Assembly (NCBI RefSeq): GCF_963678635.1
Contig: NC_087062.1
Location: 36,298,052-36,362,051 of the forward strand
Source of the DNA: Symsagittifera roscoffensis
Lineage: Eukaryota; Xenacoelomorpha; Acoela; Convolutidae
Reading direction: 5' to 3'
DNA length: 64,000 bases
Position numbers and translations under genes: made by a program. The number at the start of each line of letters is the position of its first letter. The stretch's first letter is position 1. This document shows positions 55,800 to 64,000 of the stretch, piece after piece. A model generated the notes under the pieces. It made no database searches and had not been told where the DNA came from. It saw nothing but the letters and a program-made list of their open reading frames with translations.

Positions 55800-58709
55800 C
55801 TAAAATTGCTTTTGAAATTCGACTTTCTTTATTATTTTAGATTGGGGGATGAATATTTTATAATTTTTACGTGGTTGATTTCTAAGTCGTGTTGATTTTC
55901 TATGTTCTGATTTGTCGATTTGCTCTTGGGGTATTATTTGTTCGGTCATTTTTCTATTTTTTCTTTCTTTTTGAGGTGTTTTTTGGTCTAGATTTTTTGT
56001 ATTGTTTTTGGTGGTGGTTGATTTTGTATTTTTATTTCCGAGGTGAATATCATTTTGTTCCTTTGTTGTGTTTTCCGGATGTGGGTCATTTTGAATAACT
56101 TTTAAACCTGTAAAAGAGTATAATTGAGTTAGTTCGCGGAGTGCGTATTCTTTTGGATAATAAGGTAATAAGTTATTTCGGTGCTGAACGATTTCTTTTT
56201 TGTCTAAGTCGATGATTTTATATGTGACATCAGTGGGTTTTGTAATTATTTGGTATGGTCCTTTACGAAGGGGTTGTAATTTTTTAGAAATTCCTTTTTG
56301 AGTATTAAAATTGGGTATTAAAACAAATGTTCCAATTTTTAAATCGGAGGCTGGTGTAAAGCGTGAATTTATTTGTTCATTAATGTTTTGCCTTTGTAAC
56401 AATTTTTTTGTTATTTTTTGATAAATTTCATTGTGTTTTTTATCTCTATTTAAAATCCATTCGGTGTGTGTACCGGAGGCTAATTTAAGAATGTGTGGGT
56501 GATGAAAATGATCTTCATCGTGTGTATGTAAAGGTAGGTTATAACAAATTGAGTCTTTATTTGGTTGACAATAACCTTGTGCGTTTTTGTGAGAGTTTGC
56601 TATAAACATTATTGGTTTGCGTGGCTTTTGGTTAAAAACCATTTCATATGGTGACATTCCTAAAGTTGTTGTGATTTGTGAATTATATGCTAAGGGAAAT
56701 AGTTTTACATCTGCTGACCATTCGGTATATCTTGTATCATTTCCATTTATGATACATCTAAGATATTCTTGTAATGAACGGTTCATACCTTCGACTAAGC
56801 CGTTTGTCCAAGGTGCGTGAGATGTACGTGGTTTGTGTTTAATGTTATATAAATGACATAGCGTGATGATTTCATTATTTATGAATTCTGTACCATTGTC
56901 TGTAACTAAAATTTCTGGTAGTCCAAATTTTGCTATCCAGTGTTCATAAAGCGTTATGTAAGCATAATAAGCGTTACAATGTGGTACTGGGTTAAGTGCT
57001 ACATAATGTGTAAATGCGTCAACAATTACCATAATGTAGGAGTTTCCTTCTGGTGAGGGTGAAATTGGTCCTTTAGTATCAAATGAGATACGGTGGTTAA
57101 AGTACAAACTTTGTCCTTTAAAATCTTGTTTTTGTGCTATTTGTCTTTGATTTGGGTAAGGTTTATTCAGTTGACATACTATACAGTCATTGCATAGTAC
57201 TTTTATCCAAATTGGTGCATTTGGGAAATAAAAGTTTTTTATAAAATTTGAATATGTTTTCTCTGATCCAGAGTGTCCTTTAATATTTTGTGTATGTAAA
57301 ATATTAAAAGCTATGAGAATCATACTTAAAGGGAGACAGGGAACTGTAAATTCATTTAACTTATATTCTAAAAGGTCTGTATTTTCGTTAATTGTTGTTT
57401 TATGAAATTTGCGAAAGTATCGGAGGAGTGTTTTGTTTCCTAGAATAGTTGAATCTGCCTTGATAGGTTTAGTTTTATATTTGTGCCATGATTTCAGTTG
57501 TCGAATTACTGGGTCAAGATTTTGATATTGTTTCAGTGTTGAAATTGTAATTGTTTCTGTTGGGGGGAGAAAAATGTTTTCAATTTCTAATTTAGATAAG
57601 GGTATTGTATCAAGTGGGTCATGGAGGTCAAAAACTTGATTTATTGTGTATTTTGAATCGTTTGTTTGTGGTCCTGATAAGTTTATTTTATCAGTTAAAT
57701 TTTCTTTTTCAATTAGTGGAAAATGGTCTTTTTTAGGCGGGTGTTGTTTTATTCTTTTTTGTTGGGGGTTATTTTTTATCCATTGTGAATAAAGGATTGG
57801 TTTAAAAGTTGATGTTCCAAGTAGATCAACTTCATAGTGATTATTTTGACAATCTAAATAAAGTGGGAAATGTTGTAAATTATTTATTTGTGATTGTTCA
57901 ACGTCAGTTTTTACTGCATATTTGCATTCCAATCGGGGTGATGTTTCATTTTCTGCAAGGTAGAATTTTATATTTTTGGGTATTTCAACTGTGGTTTTAC
58001 GTGTAAGTAATTCAGGTGGCGTATTTCGACTTAAAGTGTCTGGTAATGCAAGATTTTTTCCTGCGGTCCAAACTATATGTAAGTTTGGGAATTTCATTAA
58101 AATTAGTTGAAATCTATAAACTCGGTGGTTTGGATTAGACTTTTGTGTAAAAAGGAAAATGATTGGTTTATGGTCTGTGAATAGAACTGTGGGATGTTTT
58201 GATCCAAGTATCAGAAATTCATATTCTGTTAGTGTATATATTATGGCTGTACATTCTCTCATTAGAGTTGAGAGTCGTAGTTCTGCTTGAGTGAATAACC
58301 GAGAATTTGCTGATATGAGGTTCATTTTATTTGTACTATTATGTGATTGTAATAATGCTGCGCCGATGCCAAAGTTCGAAGCATCGCACCTTGCATAAAA
58401 TGGTTGATCGGGATCTGGAATTGTGTTTGAAATTTGTTTAGTTAAGAGTTTCTTTATTTCTTCAAATCGTGTTTGATGTTCTGTATTCCATTCAAAATTA
58501 TTTTGTTGTCTAAGTATATTGTAGAATGGTCGTAGATATAATTGCATTTTATAAACATATTTGCTTAAAAAGTTTAACATTCCAAGGAATTCTTGGATTT
58601 TCTTTTTATTTGTTGGTGGTTGGAGTTTCTGAATGGCGTCAATGCGTGATTTTAATGGGGTGATTGTTTTTCTTTCTATATTATGTCCTAAGAATTTAAC
58701 TCTTGTCAA
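55800..58709 (-). CDS. pol: pol, C-terminal part: RT connection, RNase H, integrase (969 aa)
   Basis: An open 969-codon frame. RNase H: D109 (A-R-C-D-A-S), E152 (R-E-C-T-A), D179 (F-T-D-H-K-P), D224 (L-P-D-T-L-S-R). Integrase: zinc-binding H472, H479, C506, C509; catalytic D544 (S-F-D-T-K-G), D604 (V-T-D-N-G-T-E-F), E640 (L-V-E-G-M-N-R-S). A K-G-P-Y (817-820) marks the C-terminal GPY/F-type module, and a Lys-rich tail ends the protein. The frame begins at a non-ATG codon and overlaps the RT frame by a few bases, where a run of seven T is one base shorter than copy C. All catalytic residues are kept. Confidence 0.92.
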   Translation of the reverse strand: MTRVKFLGHNIERKTITPLKSRIDAIQKLQPPTNKKKIQEFLGMLNFLSKYVYKMQLYLRPFYNILRQQNNFEWNTEHQTRFEEIKKLLTKQISNTIPDPDQPFYARCDASNFGIGAALLQSHNSTNKMNLISANSRLFTQAELRLSTLMRECTAIIYTLTEYEFLILGSKHPTVLFTDHKPIIFLFTQKSNPNHRVYRFQLILMKFPNLHIVWTAGKNLALPDTLSRNTPPELLTRKTTVEIPKNIKFYLAENETSPRLECKYAVKTDVEQSQINNLQHFPLYLDCQNNHYEVDLLGTSTFKPILYSQWIKNNPQQKRIKQHPPKKDHFPLIEKENLTDKINLSGPQTNDSKYTINQVFDLHDPLDTIPLSKLEIENIFLPPTETITISTLKQYQNLDPVIRQLKSWHKYKTKPIKADSTILGNKTLLRYFRKFHKTTINENTDLLEYKLNEFTVPCLPLSMILIAFNILHTQNIKGHSGSEKTYSNFIKNFYFPNAPIWIKVLCNDCIVCQLNKPYPNQRQIAQKQDFKGQSLYFNHRISFDTKGPISPSPEGNSYIMVIVDAFTHYVALNPVPHCNAYYAYITLYEHWIAKFGLPEILVTDNGTEFINNEIITLCHLYNIKHKPRTSHAPWTNGLVEGMNRSLQEYLRCIINGNDTRYTEWSADVKLFPLAYNSQITTTLGMSPYEMVFNQKPRKPIMFIANSHKNAQGYCQPNKDSICYNLPLHTHDEDHFHHPHILKLASGTHTEWILNRDKKHNEIYQKITKKLLQRQNINEQINSRFTPASDLKIGTFVLIPNFNTQKGISKKLQPLRKGPYQIITKPTDVTYKIIDLDKKEIVQHRNNLLPYYPKEYALRELTQLYSFTGLKVIQNDPHPENTTKEQNDIHLGNKNTKSTTTKNNTKNLDQKTPQKERKNRKMTEQIIPQEQIDKSEHRKSTRLRNQPRKNYKIFIPQSKIIKKVEFQKQF

Positions 58710-59848
58710 AAAAAGTGTGATTTATCAGGGGCGGCCTTCAGATTTTCGTTCTGAAGTATTTGGTGATATTGTTCTAAAACATTGAACATTTCTTCTTTAG
58801 TCTGTGATTGCATAAAAACATCGTCTAAATAGGTGATTGCGTTTTTCTTGAGTATTAGTGGTCGAAAAATTTTGCTCATAAAAGCTGAAAATGCTGCTGG
58901 TCCTATGGATATTCCATAGAATAAACGGTTGAATTCGTATTGTTGATTTCCAATAACAAATTGTGTTAATCGTCGTGATTGTTCGTCTAATGGCATTTGA
59001 TTATATGCACTATTCATATCGGTGGTGGTAAAGTATTTTCCGTTTATTTTTGTTAAAATAACTTGTATTGGTTCAATGGGCCAATTACACTTTGATTCAT
59101 CTATGAGTGAGTTGAGGTATCTAGCATCGAGAACGATTTTTAATGATTCTCCTTTAGCTAGAATGATAACAGGGTTGATAAATGTGTTGCCTTTTGGTTG
59201 TTCTTCTTTGTTTACTGGTGATATAATGTTGTATTGTTCTAAAATGTCGAGTAATCTGTTCACTTTATCGTGTAAGTGAATTGGTACTTTACTTGCTCTT
59301 TGTTTTTTGAAAACTGCGTCTGGTTTTAATGGGAGATGTAGTGATGAGCTAATTTTGCCAACATCAAATTTGGATGTTGCATAGACTGATGAATATTTAA
59401 TTAGCTGTTTGGCTAGTTTTTCAAATTCGTCTTGTGTTATCTGTGAATGTTGGAAATTAAACATTGTTAAAAATTTCTGTTGATTCTCTGTGTAGTTACT
59501 TATGTTGAATGTAGGTTTGAAATATGGGGTTTTTGTGAAATAATCCGTATTTCTGTTTTCGTTACTTATTATATTATTTATAGATAATTCTTCATTAAGG
59601 ATTGTGGACTGGCAAATATCTAGTAATTGGAGTATATTAATTACACGATATGCTTTTTCGTGTATTGGTGATATTGTAGCGTTGGTTTCGCAATAGCCTA
59701 AAAGTCCTAAAGGTAATGTTACTTGGTAAGGTGTATTGTTGTATACATGTAAAGAAATAATATCTGAATTCGAGTTTTTCAAATATTTTATTGATGAGAT
59801 TGTGATTTTGAAAAATTTATGATTAGGTTTGAATTCAAAATCTGACAT
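58706..59848 (-). CDS. pol: Reverse transcriptase (380 aa from first ATG)
   Basis: Ty3/Gypsy-type RT. Residues 1-~170 form a linker with L-P-L-G-L-L-G-Y-C-E; RT motifs follow: L-D-A-R-Y-L-N (240-246), palm Asp in T-T-D-M-N-S-A-Y (D277), F-Y-G-I-S-I-G-P-A-A-F-S, and Y-L-D-D at 340-343. It is the only copy in the window with an intact YLDD box. The frame is open about 160 nt upstream of the ATG into the protease end, so the ATG is not a real start: protease and RT are one polyprotein broken by a 1-nt indel near 60035. At its 3' end a shortened T-run ends the frame at the F-L-G-H segment. Confidence 0.9.
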   Translation of the reverse strand: MSDFEFKPNHKFFKITISSIKYLKNSNSDIISLHVYNNTPYQVTLPLGLLGYCETNATISPIHEKAYRVINILQLLDICQSTILNEELSINNIISNENRNTDYFTKTPYFKPTFNISNYTENQQKFLTMFNFQHSQITQDEFEKLAKQLIKYSSVYATSKFDVGKISSSLHLPLKPDAVFKKQRASKVPIHLHDKVNRLLDILEQYNIISPVNKEEQPKGNTFINPVIILAKGESLKIVLDARYLNSLIDESKCNWPIEPIQVILTKINGKYFTTTDMNSAYNQMPLDEQSRRLTQFVIGNQQYEFNRLFYGISIGPAAFSAFMSKIFRPLILKKNAITYLDDVFMQSQTKEEMFNVLEQYHQILQNENLKAAPDKSHFF

Positions 59849-60012
59849 ATAAAATTTTTGTCTGTTTTGCTTTTTATCATATTGATGAACTTGTTTTATT
59901 GAAAAATTGTATATGTTTCCTGATAGTGGTTTCAGGTGTTTTCTTTGTTGGTTATATATTGGATAGAATTTTGAAAAGAATGGTGGTTGTTTATTTAATC
60001 TTTGAAAAAATG

Positions 60013-60663
60013 TTAGGGATGTGTCTTTTGTTTTTGTATATTTACTTTGATTAATATTTTACTGTTTAAGATGTTGATTGTTGGTATATATTTAGATATG
60101 AATGGTATTCCAATGATATTGTGTTTAATATCAGTGATATGGAATATTTGTTTAAATGGTTTGGTTAAAATTTTGTTTTGCTCCATTGTTCTTGTGGGGA
60201 GAAGAAATAATTGAATTTTTCCGTAGTTTATTAATGTTGATCCTTGTGCTGTTGCTAGTTTGCTGGAGGTTTCAAGAGGTGTTAGCTTTGGGTGTAAGGT
60301 TTTTATTTCATTCCATGTGGGAATGTTTATTATATCTGATTCTGCTCCTGAATCAATTAAAAAATCAATTTCAAGATCTGGTGGTTGAAATTCTTTGTTT
60401 CTTGGACTTTCTAAGAGAAATGGTATTGTCCAAATTTTTTCTTTGGGTTGTTCTTTTTGTATATTTTGGTAGATGTGATTTGTATTCAAGCATTTTGTTT
60501 TGTCATTTTCAGTGGGTTTTATTTGTAGTGTTAATTCCATTAGTTTCTTGCGTCGTTGGTGTGGAATGTATGGGTTTAGTATAATAATTGTGAAGAAATT
60601 CTGATTGATTTTCATATATGTGTGATGAAAATGGTTGTTCATATATGACAGGTTCATAGTCAT
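60013..60663 (-). CDS. pro: Aspartic protease region of pol (216 aa)
   Basis: Catalytic D104-S105-G106 with A-E-S following; a downstream I-I-G-I-P strand; ends just before the RT linker. The first ~45 codons are an out-of-frame overlap with the gag tail; true protease homology begins near the K-P-T-E segment (residue ~50). In copy C gag tail and protease are in one frame, and D is 4 nt longer than C over the same stretch, so the shift looks like a lesion rather than programmed frameshifting. Confidence 0.88.
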   Translation of the reverse strand: MTMNLSYMNNHFHHTYMKINQNFFTIIILNPYIPHQRRKKLMELTLQIKPTENDKTKCLNTNHIYQNIQKEQPKEKIWTIPFLLESPRNKEFQPPDLEIDFLIDSGAESDIINIPTWNEIKTLHPKLTPLETSSKLATAQGSTLINYGKIQLFLLPTRTMEQNKILTKPFKQIFHITDIKHNIIGIPFISKYIPTINILNSKILIKVNIQKQKTHP

Positions 60664-61806
60664 TTTCGATTTTTATCATATTGATGGAGAGAGTGTTTTC
60701 TGCGTCGCTTTCTGAATCTGATGATCCACAATTTATTTGATTGAGTTGTAACGTATCAGTTACTGTGTCATCAATACCTGGAGGGTCTGATGTTGTTTCT
60801 GAATTAGATTGTACTTGATTAATATGTCTTTGATGTTTAGTTGTACTACTTCTGTGGCGATCATGAGAATTATTATAGTGATTATTATTCCGGTGTGGTG
60901 ATTGGGAATAATTTCTATAACGATTATTATAACTTGAATGTCGATTTTGTGAATTATTTCGCGATCTATTTTGATAATTACCGTTTGATTTATTATATGA
61001 GTTATTTCTTGATCGATTGTTTGGATAATACTGATTTCGGTTGTTGGAATAGCTTCTATTTCGATTATTGGAATAGTTTCTATTTCTATTATATGATGAG
61101 TTTCGTGAATAATTGTTTGGATAGTATCTATTTCTTGATTGGGAATTAGATCTAGAAACAAATTGTGTGTTTGAATTAGATCTGGAGTAGTTATTTCTAC
61201 TGTTTGGTCTATTGTAGTGATTTTGTGACGAATTTTGTGTATTTCTTTGTTCTGGCGATCTTCCTCTATAACTTGAGTTATGTGGTGATTGGTTTCTTGT
61301 ATAATTTGTATTGTTCGGGAGTGGTTTTCCTGAACTATTGTTGCTGTATACATTTTTGTTCGGTAGATTTTGATCTTTTTTCATGTATTGGTAGAATGAT
61401 TTATTTGGTTCTTTATATTTTTGAGGTTTATTTTGATTATCTTGCTGTTTTTGTCTACATTCAGATATACTATGTCCGTATCGTCGGCAATAATTACACC
61501 ATTTTTTGAAGGATGGTTTGCCTTTAAAGTTTGGGTGTTTTTCGTAAATATTGAGTATTTCAGTGATTTTTTAAACGAGGTCTGTATCTGATTCCTGTAT
61601 ATTGTTTATATTTGTGGAAGCTGTTTCAATTCTGTTAACGTATTGTAATTTCAGATTTTCCGTTTCTTCAAGTTTCATTGTGATTTCTGCTTGTTCTAGT
61701 TTGTCTACGAGTTTTCGAAAATCTAAATCGGGTTCTCGAATTGAAGAAGGATGGGATGCTCTCTTTTTTATTGCTATTTTCCTTAATTGTGGTGTTAAGG
61801 TCATCA
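60509..61806 (-). CDS. gag: gag 3' part: capsid end, CCHC nucleocapsid, Asn/Arg tail
   Basis: One frame interrupted by an in-frame TAA at 61573-61571. Before it is a 78-codon end of the capsid (P-Q-L-R-K-I-A, then an acidic helix). After it lies the zinc knuckle at 61498-61457: C-N-Y-C, R-R-Y-G-H, S-I-S-E-C (CX2CX4HX4C). The next ~200 residues are low complexity, repeating N-R, N-Y-S and S-Y-N-N words, presumably RNA-binding. Joined to the preceding Gag ORF by a 1-nt deletion at about 61810 relative to copy C. Confidence 0.85.
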
Positions 61807-62976
61807 TTAAGTTTCCGTCATCTTTGTGTTTTTATAGTCATGTGTATTTAATGAATATGCTTTTCGAACTACTGTTTCGATTCGTACTGCTAATTGCTTG
61901 ATGGTTTCGTTTGGTAATCTGCGAATTTCATTACATAAAACTCTTTGTTGTTGTTTGTTTCTTTCGGAGTCAAACATTTTTGAAAATTCTTGTGTAAACC
62001 TTTTCCAATTTGATTTTATTTCTAGAGGCAATACTGAAAACCATTTTTGGGCTGCGCCATCTAAAGTTGTTTGTATCAACGCTGTGCGTCGATGTATCCA
62101 GTTTTGATGTAGTGGCGTATTAATTGGTTCAGGTCCTATATTTAAAATCAAATTTGCTGTTACTGCATTTAAATAGTCTTCTACAGAATATTCAGGGTCT
62201 GTTCCTGTGAATACCATTAAAGGTTTATTTGATGTTATTGATGATCCACCCATAAGGTATGGATTCATTGTCATTTGTAATGATTCTGCTGCATTTGGCA
62301 TTTGAGAAAAATTTGAAAGTTGATTTCTTGTTATTTCGTGTTGTTGAAGATAATATGGGAGTGGTATTTCATTTTGCATTTGTGTCGGTTGATACGAGTG
62401 TGTGATCATTGGTTTTTGTTGCTGAATTGGTTGTTGATTTTGTGTATCTATCGGTTGTGGAGAAAAAATTCTATGATTTGTATGTGGTTTCTGTACTCCT
62501 TGTCCACGATATTCTTGATTATATGGTGCAAATATATCTGGTTGTAAAAAATCATCATCTGAGGATAAGTAATCCATTTGATAAGATGTTTGTTTTTTAT
62601 TTTTATTTTGTTGAAAAAATGGATAATTTTCACTACGATCCTGTGGAGGATGTAAATTTGTTTGGAAATTTACTGAATTAGTTTGTGCCATTGGGTTATC
62701 CCAATTTCGAGATCTTGTATAATTACTAAAATTTCTTCGTGGTTGATGATTTGTTTTTGATGGATGTGTGTAATTATAATTATGGTCTGCAAAATTGTTT
62801 CTAGTGAACGTTTTGCGTGTTTTTGGCGATATTGTCATGGGTCTGTATGTTTGGTAATCCATGTGTGAATATTTTGGGGCAACCGAAGGTTTAACGGTTG
62901 ATTGTAAGGTTACCTGTGTTTGTGAAGGATTTGTATTTCTTGGTGTTGTCAAGTTTGGACGTATTGGTGAAATACT
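61807..62976 (-). CDS. gag: gag capsid region
   Basis: About 390 codons. The first ~170 residues are Gln/Asn/Pro-rich; then a Ty3/Gypsy Retrotrans_gag-type capsid: P-L-M-V-F-T-G-T-D-P-E-Y-S-V-E-D-Y-L, R-R-T-A-L-I-Q-T-T-L-D-G-A-A-Q-K-W-F, W-K-R-F-T-Q-E-F-S-K-M-F and N-E-I-R-R-L-P-N-E-T. There is no ATG at its head. It is in the same frame as the upstream 335-residue ORF, separated only by one TAA, so it is the middle of a single long Gag. Confidence 0.87.
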   Translation of the reverse strand, partial: SISPIRPNLTTPRNTNPSQTQVTLQSTVKPSVAPKYSHMDYQTYRPMTISPKTRKTFTRNNFADHNYNYTHPSKTNHQPRRNFSNYTRSRNWDNPMAQTNSVNFQTNLHPPQDRSENYPFFQQNKNKKQTSYQMDYLSSDDDFLQPDIFAPYNQEYRGQGVQKPHTNHRIFSPQPIDTQNQQPIQQQKPMITHSYQPTQMQNEIPLPYYLQQHEITRNQLSNFSQMPNAAESLQMTMNPYLMGGSSITSNKPLMVFTGTDPEYSVEDYLNAVTANLILNIGPEPINTPLHQNWIHRRTALIQTTLDGAAQKWFSVLPLEIKSNWKRFTQEFSKMFDSERNKQQQRVLCNEIRRLPNETIKQLAVRIETVVRKAYSLNTHDYKNTKMTET

Positions 62977-63984
62977 TTATTGTGTAGTTGTTGTGTGTAC
63001 GATTTCTTCATTTATGAAGTGTGATGGTGTCTGGATATCTTGTTGAGTAAGATTCCTAGTTCCATTGAGGTTTTCATTGTGTATGATTGTGGAGTTTAAA
63101 CTATTATTTTGCATATCAGGTAAAAATGTATTATAGTTTAATGGTGTTGCATCAATGGTTAATGGTGTTACTTTTACGTAATCTCTTACATAAGATATTG
63201 TACTTATTGCTTGACTGGAGATTGATTGTGGGACATTTATGAATGCATAATGAGACCATTCGGGGTCCCAAACACAGTCTGATTGTTCTGTGATGGCAGT
63301 ATCATCGTTTGAGTTTTGAGGTCTAAAATCTTTTCTTGCATGTGAAATTAAATCTATATTATGTGTGAAATAATCTATTATAAACCATGCCAAGATTTTT
63401 TGTAAGTCGTGTTTTGTATGTTGTGAAACTTCATCTTTCGTGAAATTTTCTTTAATGATATTTAGAAAACTAGAGAGTAGTGTGATTTCATGTCGTACTC
63501 TTATATGTTTCGATGTTTCTGTCGGTGAGACATTTGGGAGTGGGATTTCGTTTTCTAATATCGAGATATAACTATATATTATTGCAAAAACTTCATTGGT
63601 GAATATGGAGTTTGCTCTTTGTGAGTTATGATATTGTATGCTTTTTATATATTCTGAGAATACTTTTGAAAATTCTAAATCAAGGTCGTCTGTTTGAATT
63701 ACATATTTGCTGTGATTCGGGTTTGGTGAGGTGAATTCTATGGTGTAAATTCCGTAGTGTTGTGTTAGGTTACATATATCTTTTAGATAGTGATCGATAA
63801 TTTGTCTTTTGATTTTTACATCTGGGAACTCTGTTTTACATGGACTGATTCCGGGTTCAAACAAATTTAAGAGTAAATTTTTACAAAGTATATGCTGTCC
63901 TCTATCAGTGGTTGCATCTACTATAAAGGGGAAGATATCATCATCATCTGGACTTTCTTCACCTGGGGTGTGCGTTGAGCTCAT
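62977..63984 (-). CDS. gag: Gag N-terminal domain, 335 aa, unknown fold
   Basis: ATG at 63984, TAA at 62979-62977. Acidic start (E-E-S-P-D-D-D-D-I-F-P-F-I), a mainly helical middle, then V-W-D-P-E-W-S-H and an Asn/Thr-rich end. I recognise no domain. In copy B the equivalent of the TAA is a Lys codon and reading continues into the capsid segment, so this is the N-terminal (matrix-position) domain of Gag. Copy B suggests that coding sequence might extend further upstream, beyond the window. Total Gag would be about 1150 residues, far above the usual 300-600. Confidence 0.7.
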   Translation of the reverse strand: MSSTHTPGEESPDDDDIFPFIVDATTDRGQHILCKNLLLNLFEPGISPCKTEFPDVKIKRQIIDHYLKDICNLTQHYGIYTIEFTSPNPNHSKYVIQTDDLDLEFSKVFSEYIKSIQYHNSQRANSIFTNEVFAIIYSYISILENEIPLPNVSPTETSKHIRVRHEITLLSSFLNIIKENFTKDEVSQHTKHDLQKILAWFIIDYFTHNIDLISHARKDFRPQNSNDDTAITEQSDCVWDPEWSHYAFINVPQSISSQAISTISYVRDYVKVTPLTIDATPLNYNTFLPDMQNNSLNSTIIHNENLNGTRNLTQQDIQTPSHFINEEIVHTTTTQ

Positions 63985-64000
63985 TTTTTTGTTCGATGAC

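Larger units (their letters stand above)
47225..64000 (-). mobile_element. Copy D: best-preserved element, 5' end outside window
   Basis: Read on the minus strand: Gag N-domain, capsid, CCHC and tail, protease, RT, RNase H-integrase, intergenic block, TM1, TM2, ORF3, Env, ORF4, 3' UTR, 3' LTR. All five ORFs downstream of pol are open. gag-pro-RT carries about six small lesions. With 16.8 kb visible and the leader and 5' LTR missing, the whole copy would be about 18-19 kb, large for a Ty3/Gypsy element. Confidence 0.9.

Noticed and set aside
60156-60584. 142-codon + strand ORF opposite the copy D protease
   Set aside because: Shadow of the minus-strand gene; hydrophobic composition is what the complement of an Asn/Lys/Gln-rich frame gives.
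60509-60663. Programmed ribosomal frameshift between gag and protease in copy D
   Set aside because: Copy C has both in one frame and D differs by a 4-nt length change; simpler as an indel.
60760-61353. 197-codon Ile-rich minus ORF overlapping the gag tail
   Set aside because: Alternative frame of the Asn/Arg/Ser low-complexity tail; Gag frame is supported by the CCHC knuckle and by copies B and C.

Overview
The window is a stretch of nuclear DNA from an AT-rich animal genome, most likely an invertebrate. It is built almost entirely from one family of very large LTR retrotransposon. It has no bacterial operons or ordinary host genes. What it holds is reverse transcriptase, RNase H, integrase, a CCHC nucleocapsid knuckle, LTRs of the TG...CA type, a tRNA-like sequence and dinucleotide microsatellites. 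No species can be named from the sequence.

Four copies of the family, called A to D here, are present. A (about 612-7691, + strand) is cut off at its 5' end and has lost its whole envelope module. B (7947 to about 24365, +) has a 5' LTR but is eroded and ends in a G/C-tract repeat before any 3' LTR. C (26215-46654, +) has both LTRs; its envelope gene is interrupted by a 200-N assembly gap and about 3.4 kb of foreign DNA that includes a BEL/Pao-like gag gene. D (47225 to the window end, - strand) is the best preserved; its 5' LTR and leader lie beyond base 64000. C and D face each other tail to tail. The LTRs, which I place from TGGAACC to AACTCA, are 368-408 bp long. From B plus D, a complete element would be roughly 18-19 kb.

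The order in the element is: LTR, primer-binding site, a 1.3-1.6 kb structured leader, a very long gag (N-terminal domain of unknown kind, Ty3/Gypsy-type capsid, CCHC knuckle, Asn/Ser/Arg-rich tail), aspartic protease, RT (YLDD), RNase H, integrase with a GPY/F-like end, then an intergenic block. After that come five tightly packed ORFs: two small membrane proteins (TM1, TM2), a 376-codon ORF with no ATG (ORF3), an 872-residue envelope-like glycoprotein, and a 602-residue orphan protein (ORF4). A 1.1-1.6 kb 3' UTR and the 3' LTR follow. TM1/TM2 and Env/ORF4 share an ATGA start-stop overlap. ORF3/Env overlap by exactly 13 nt in B, C and D. The roughly 1.1 kb before the Env start is nearly free of ATG in every frame.

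The gag-pol part makes this a Ty3/Gypsy (metavirus-type) element. The downstream cassette looks like a captured viral module expressed by coupled or leaky translation. That cassette, together with covarying RNA hairpins in the LTR and leader, is the most interesting content of the window.
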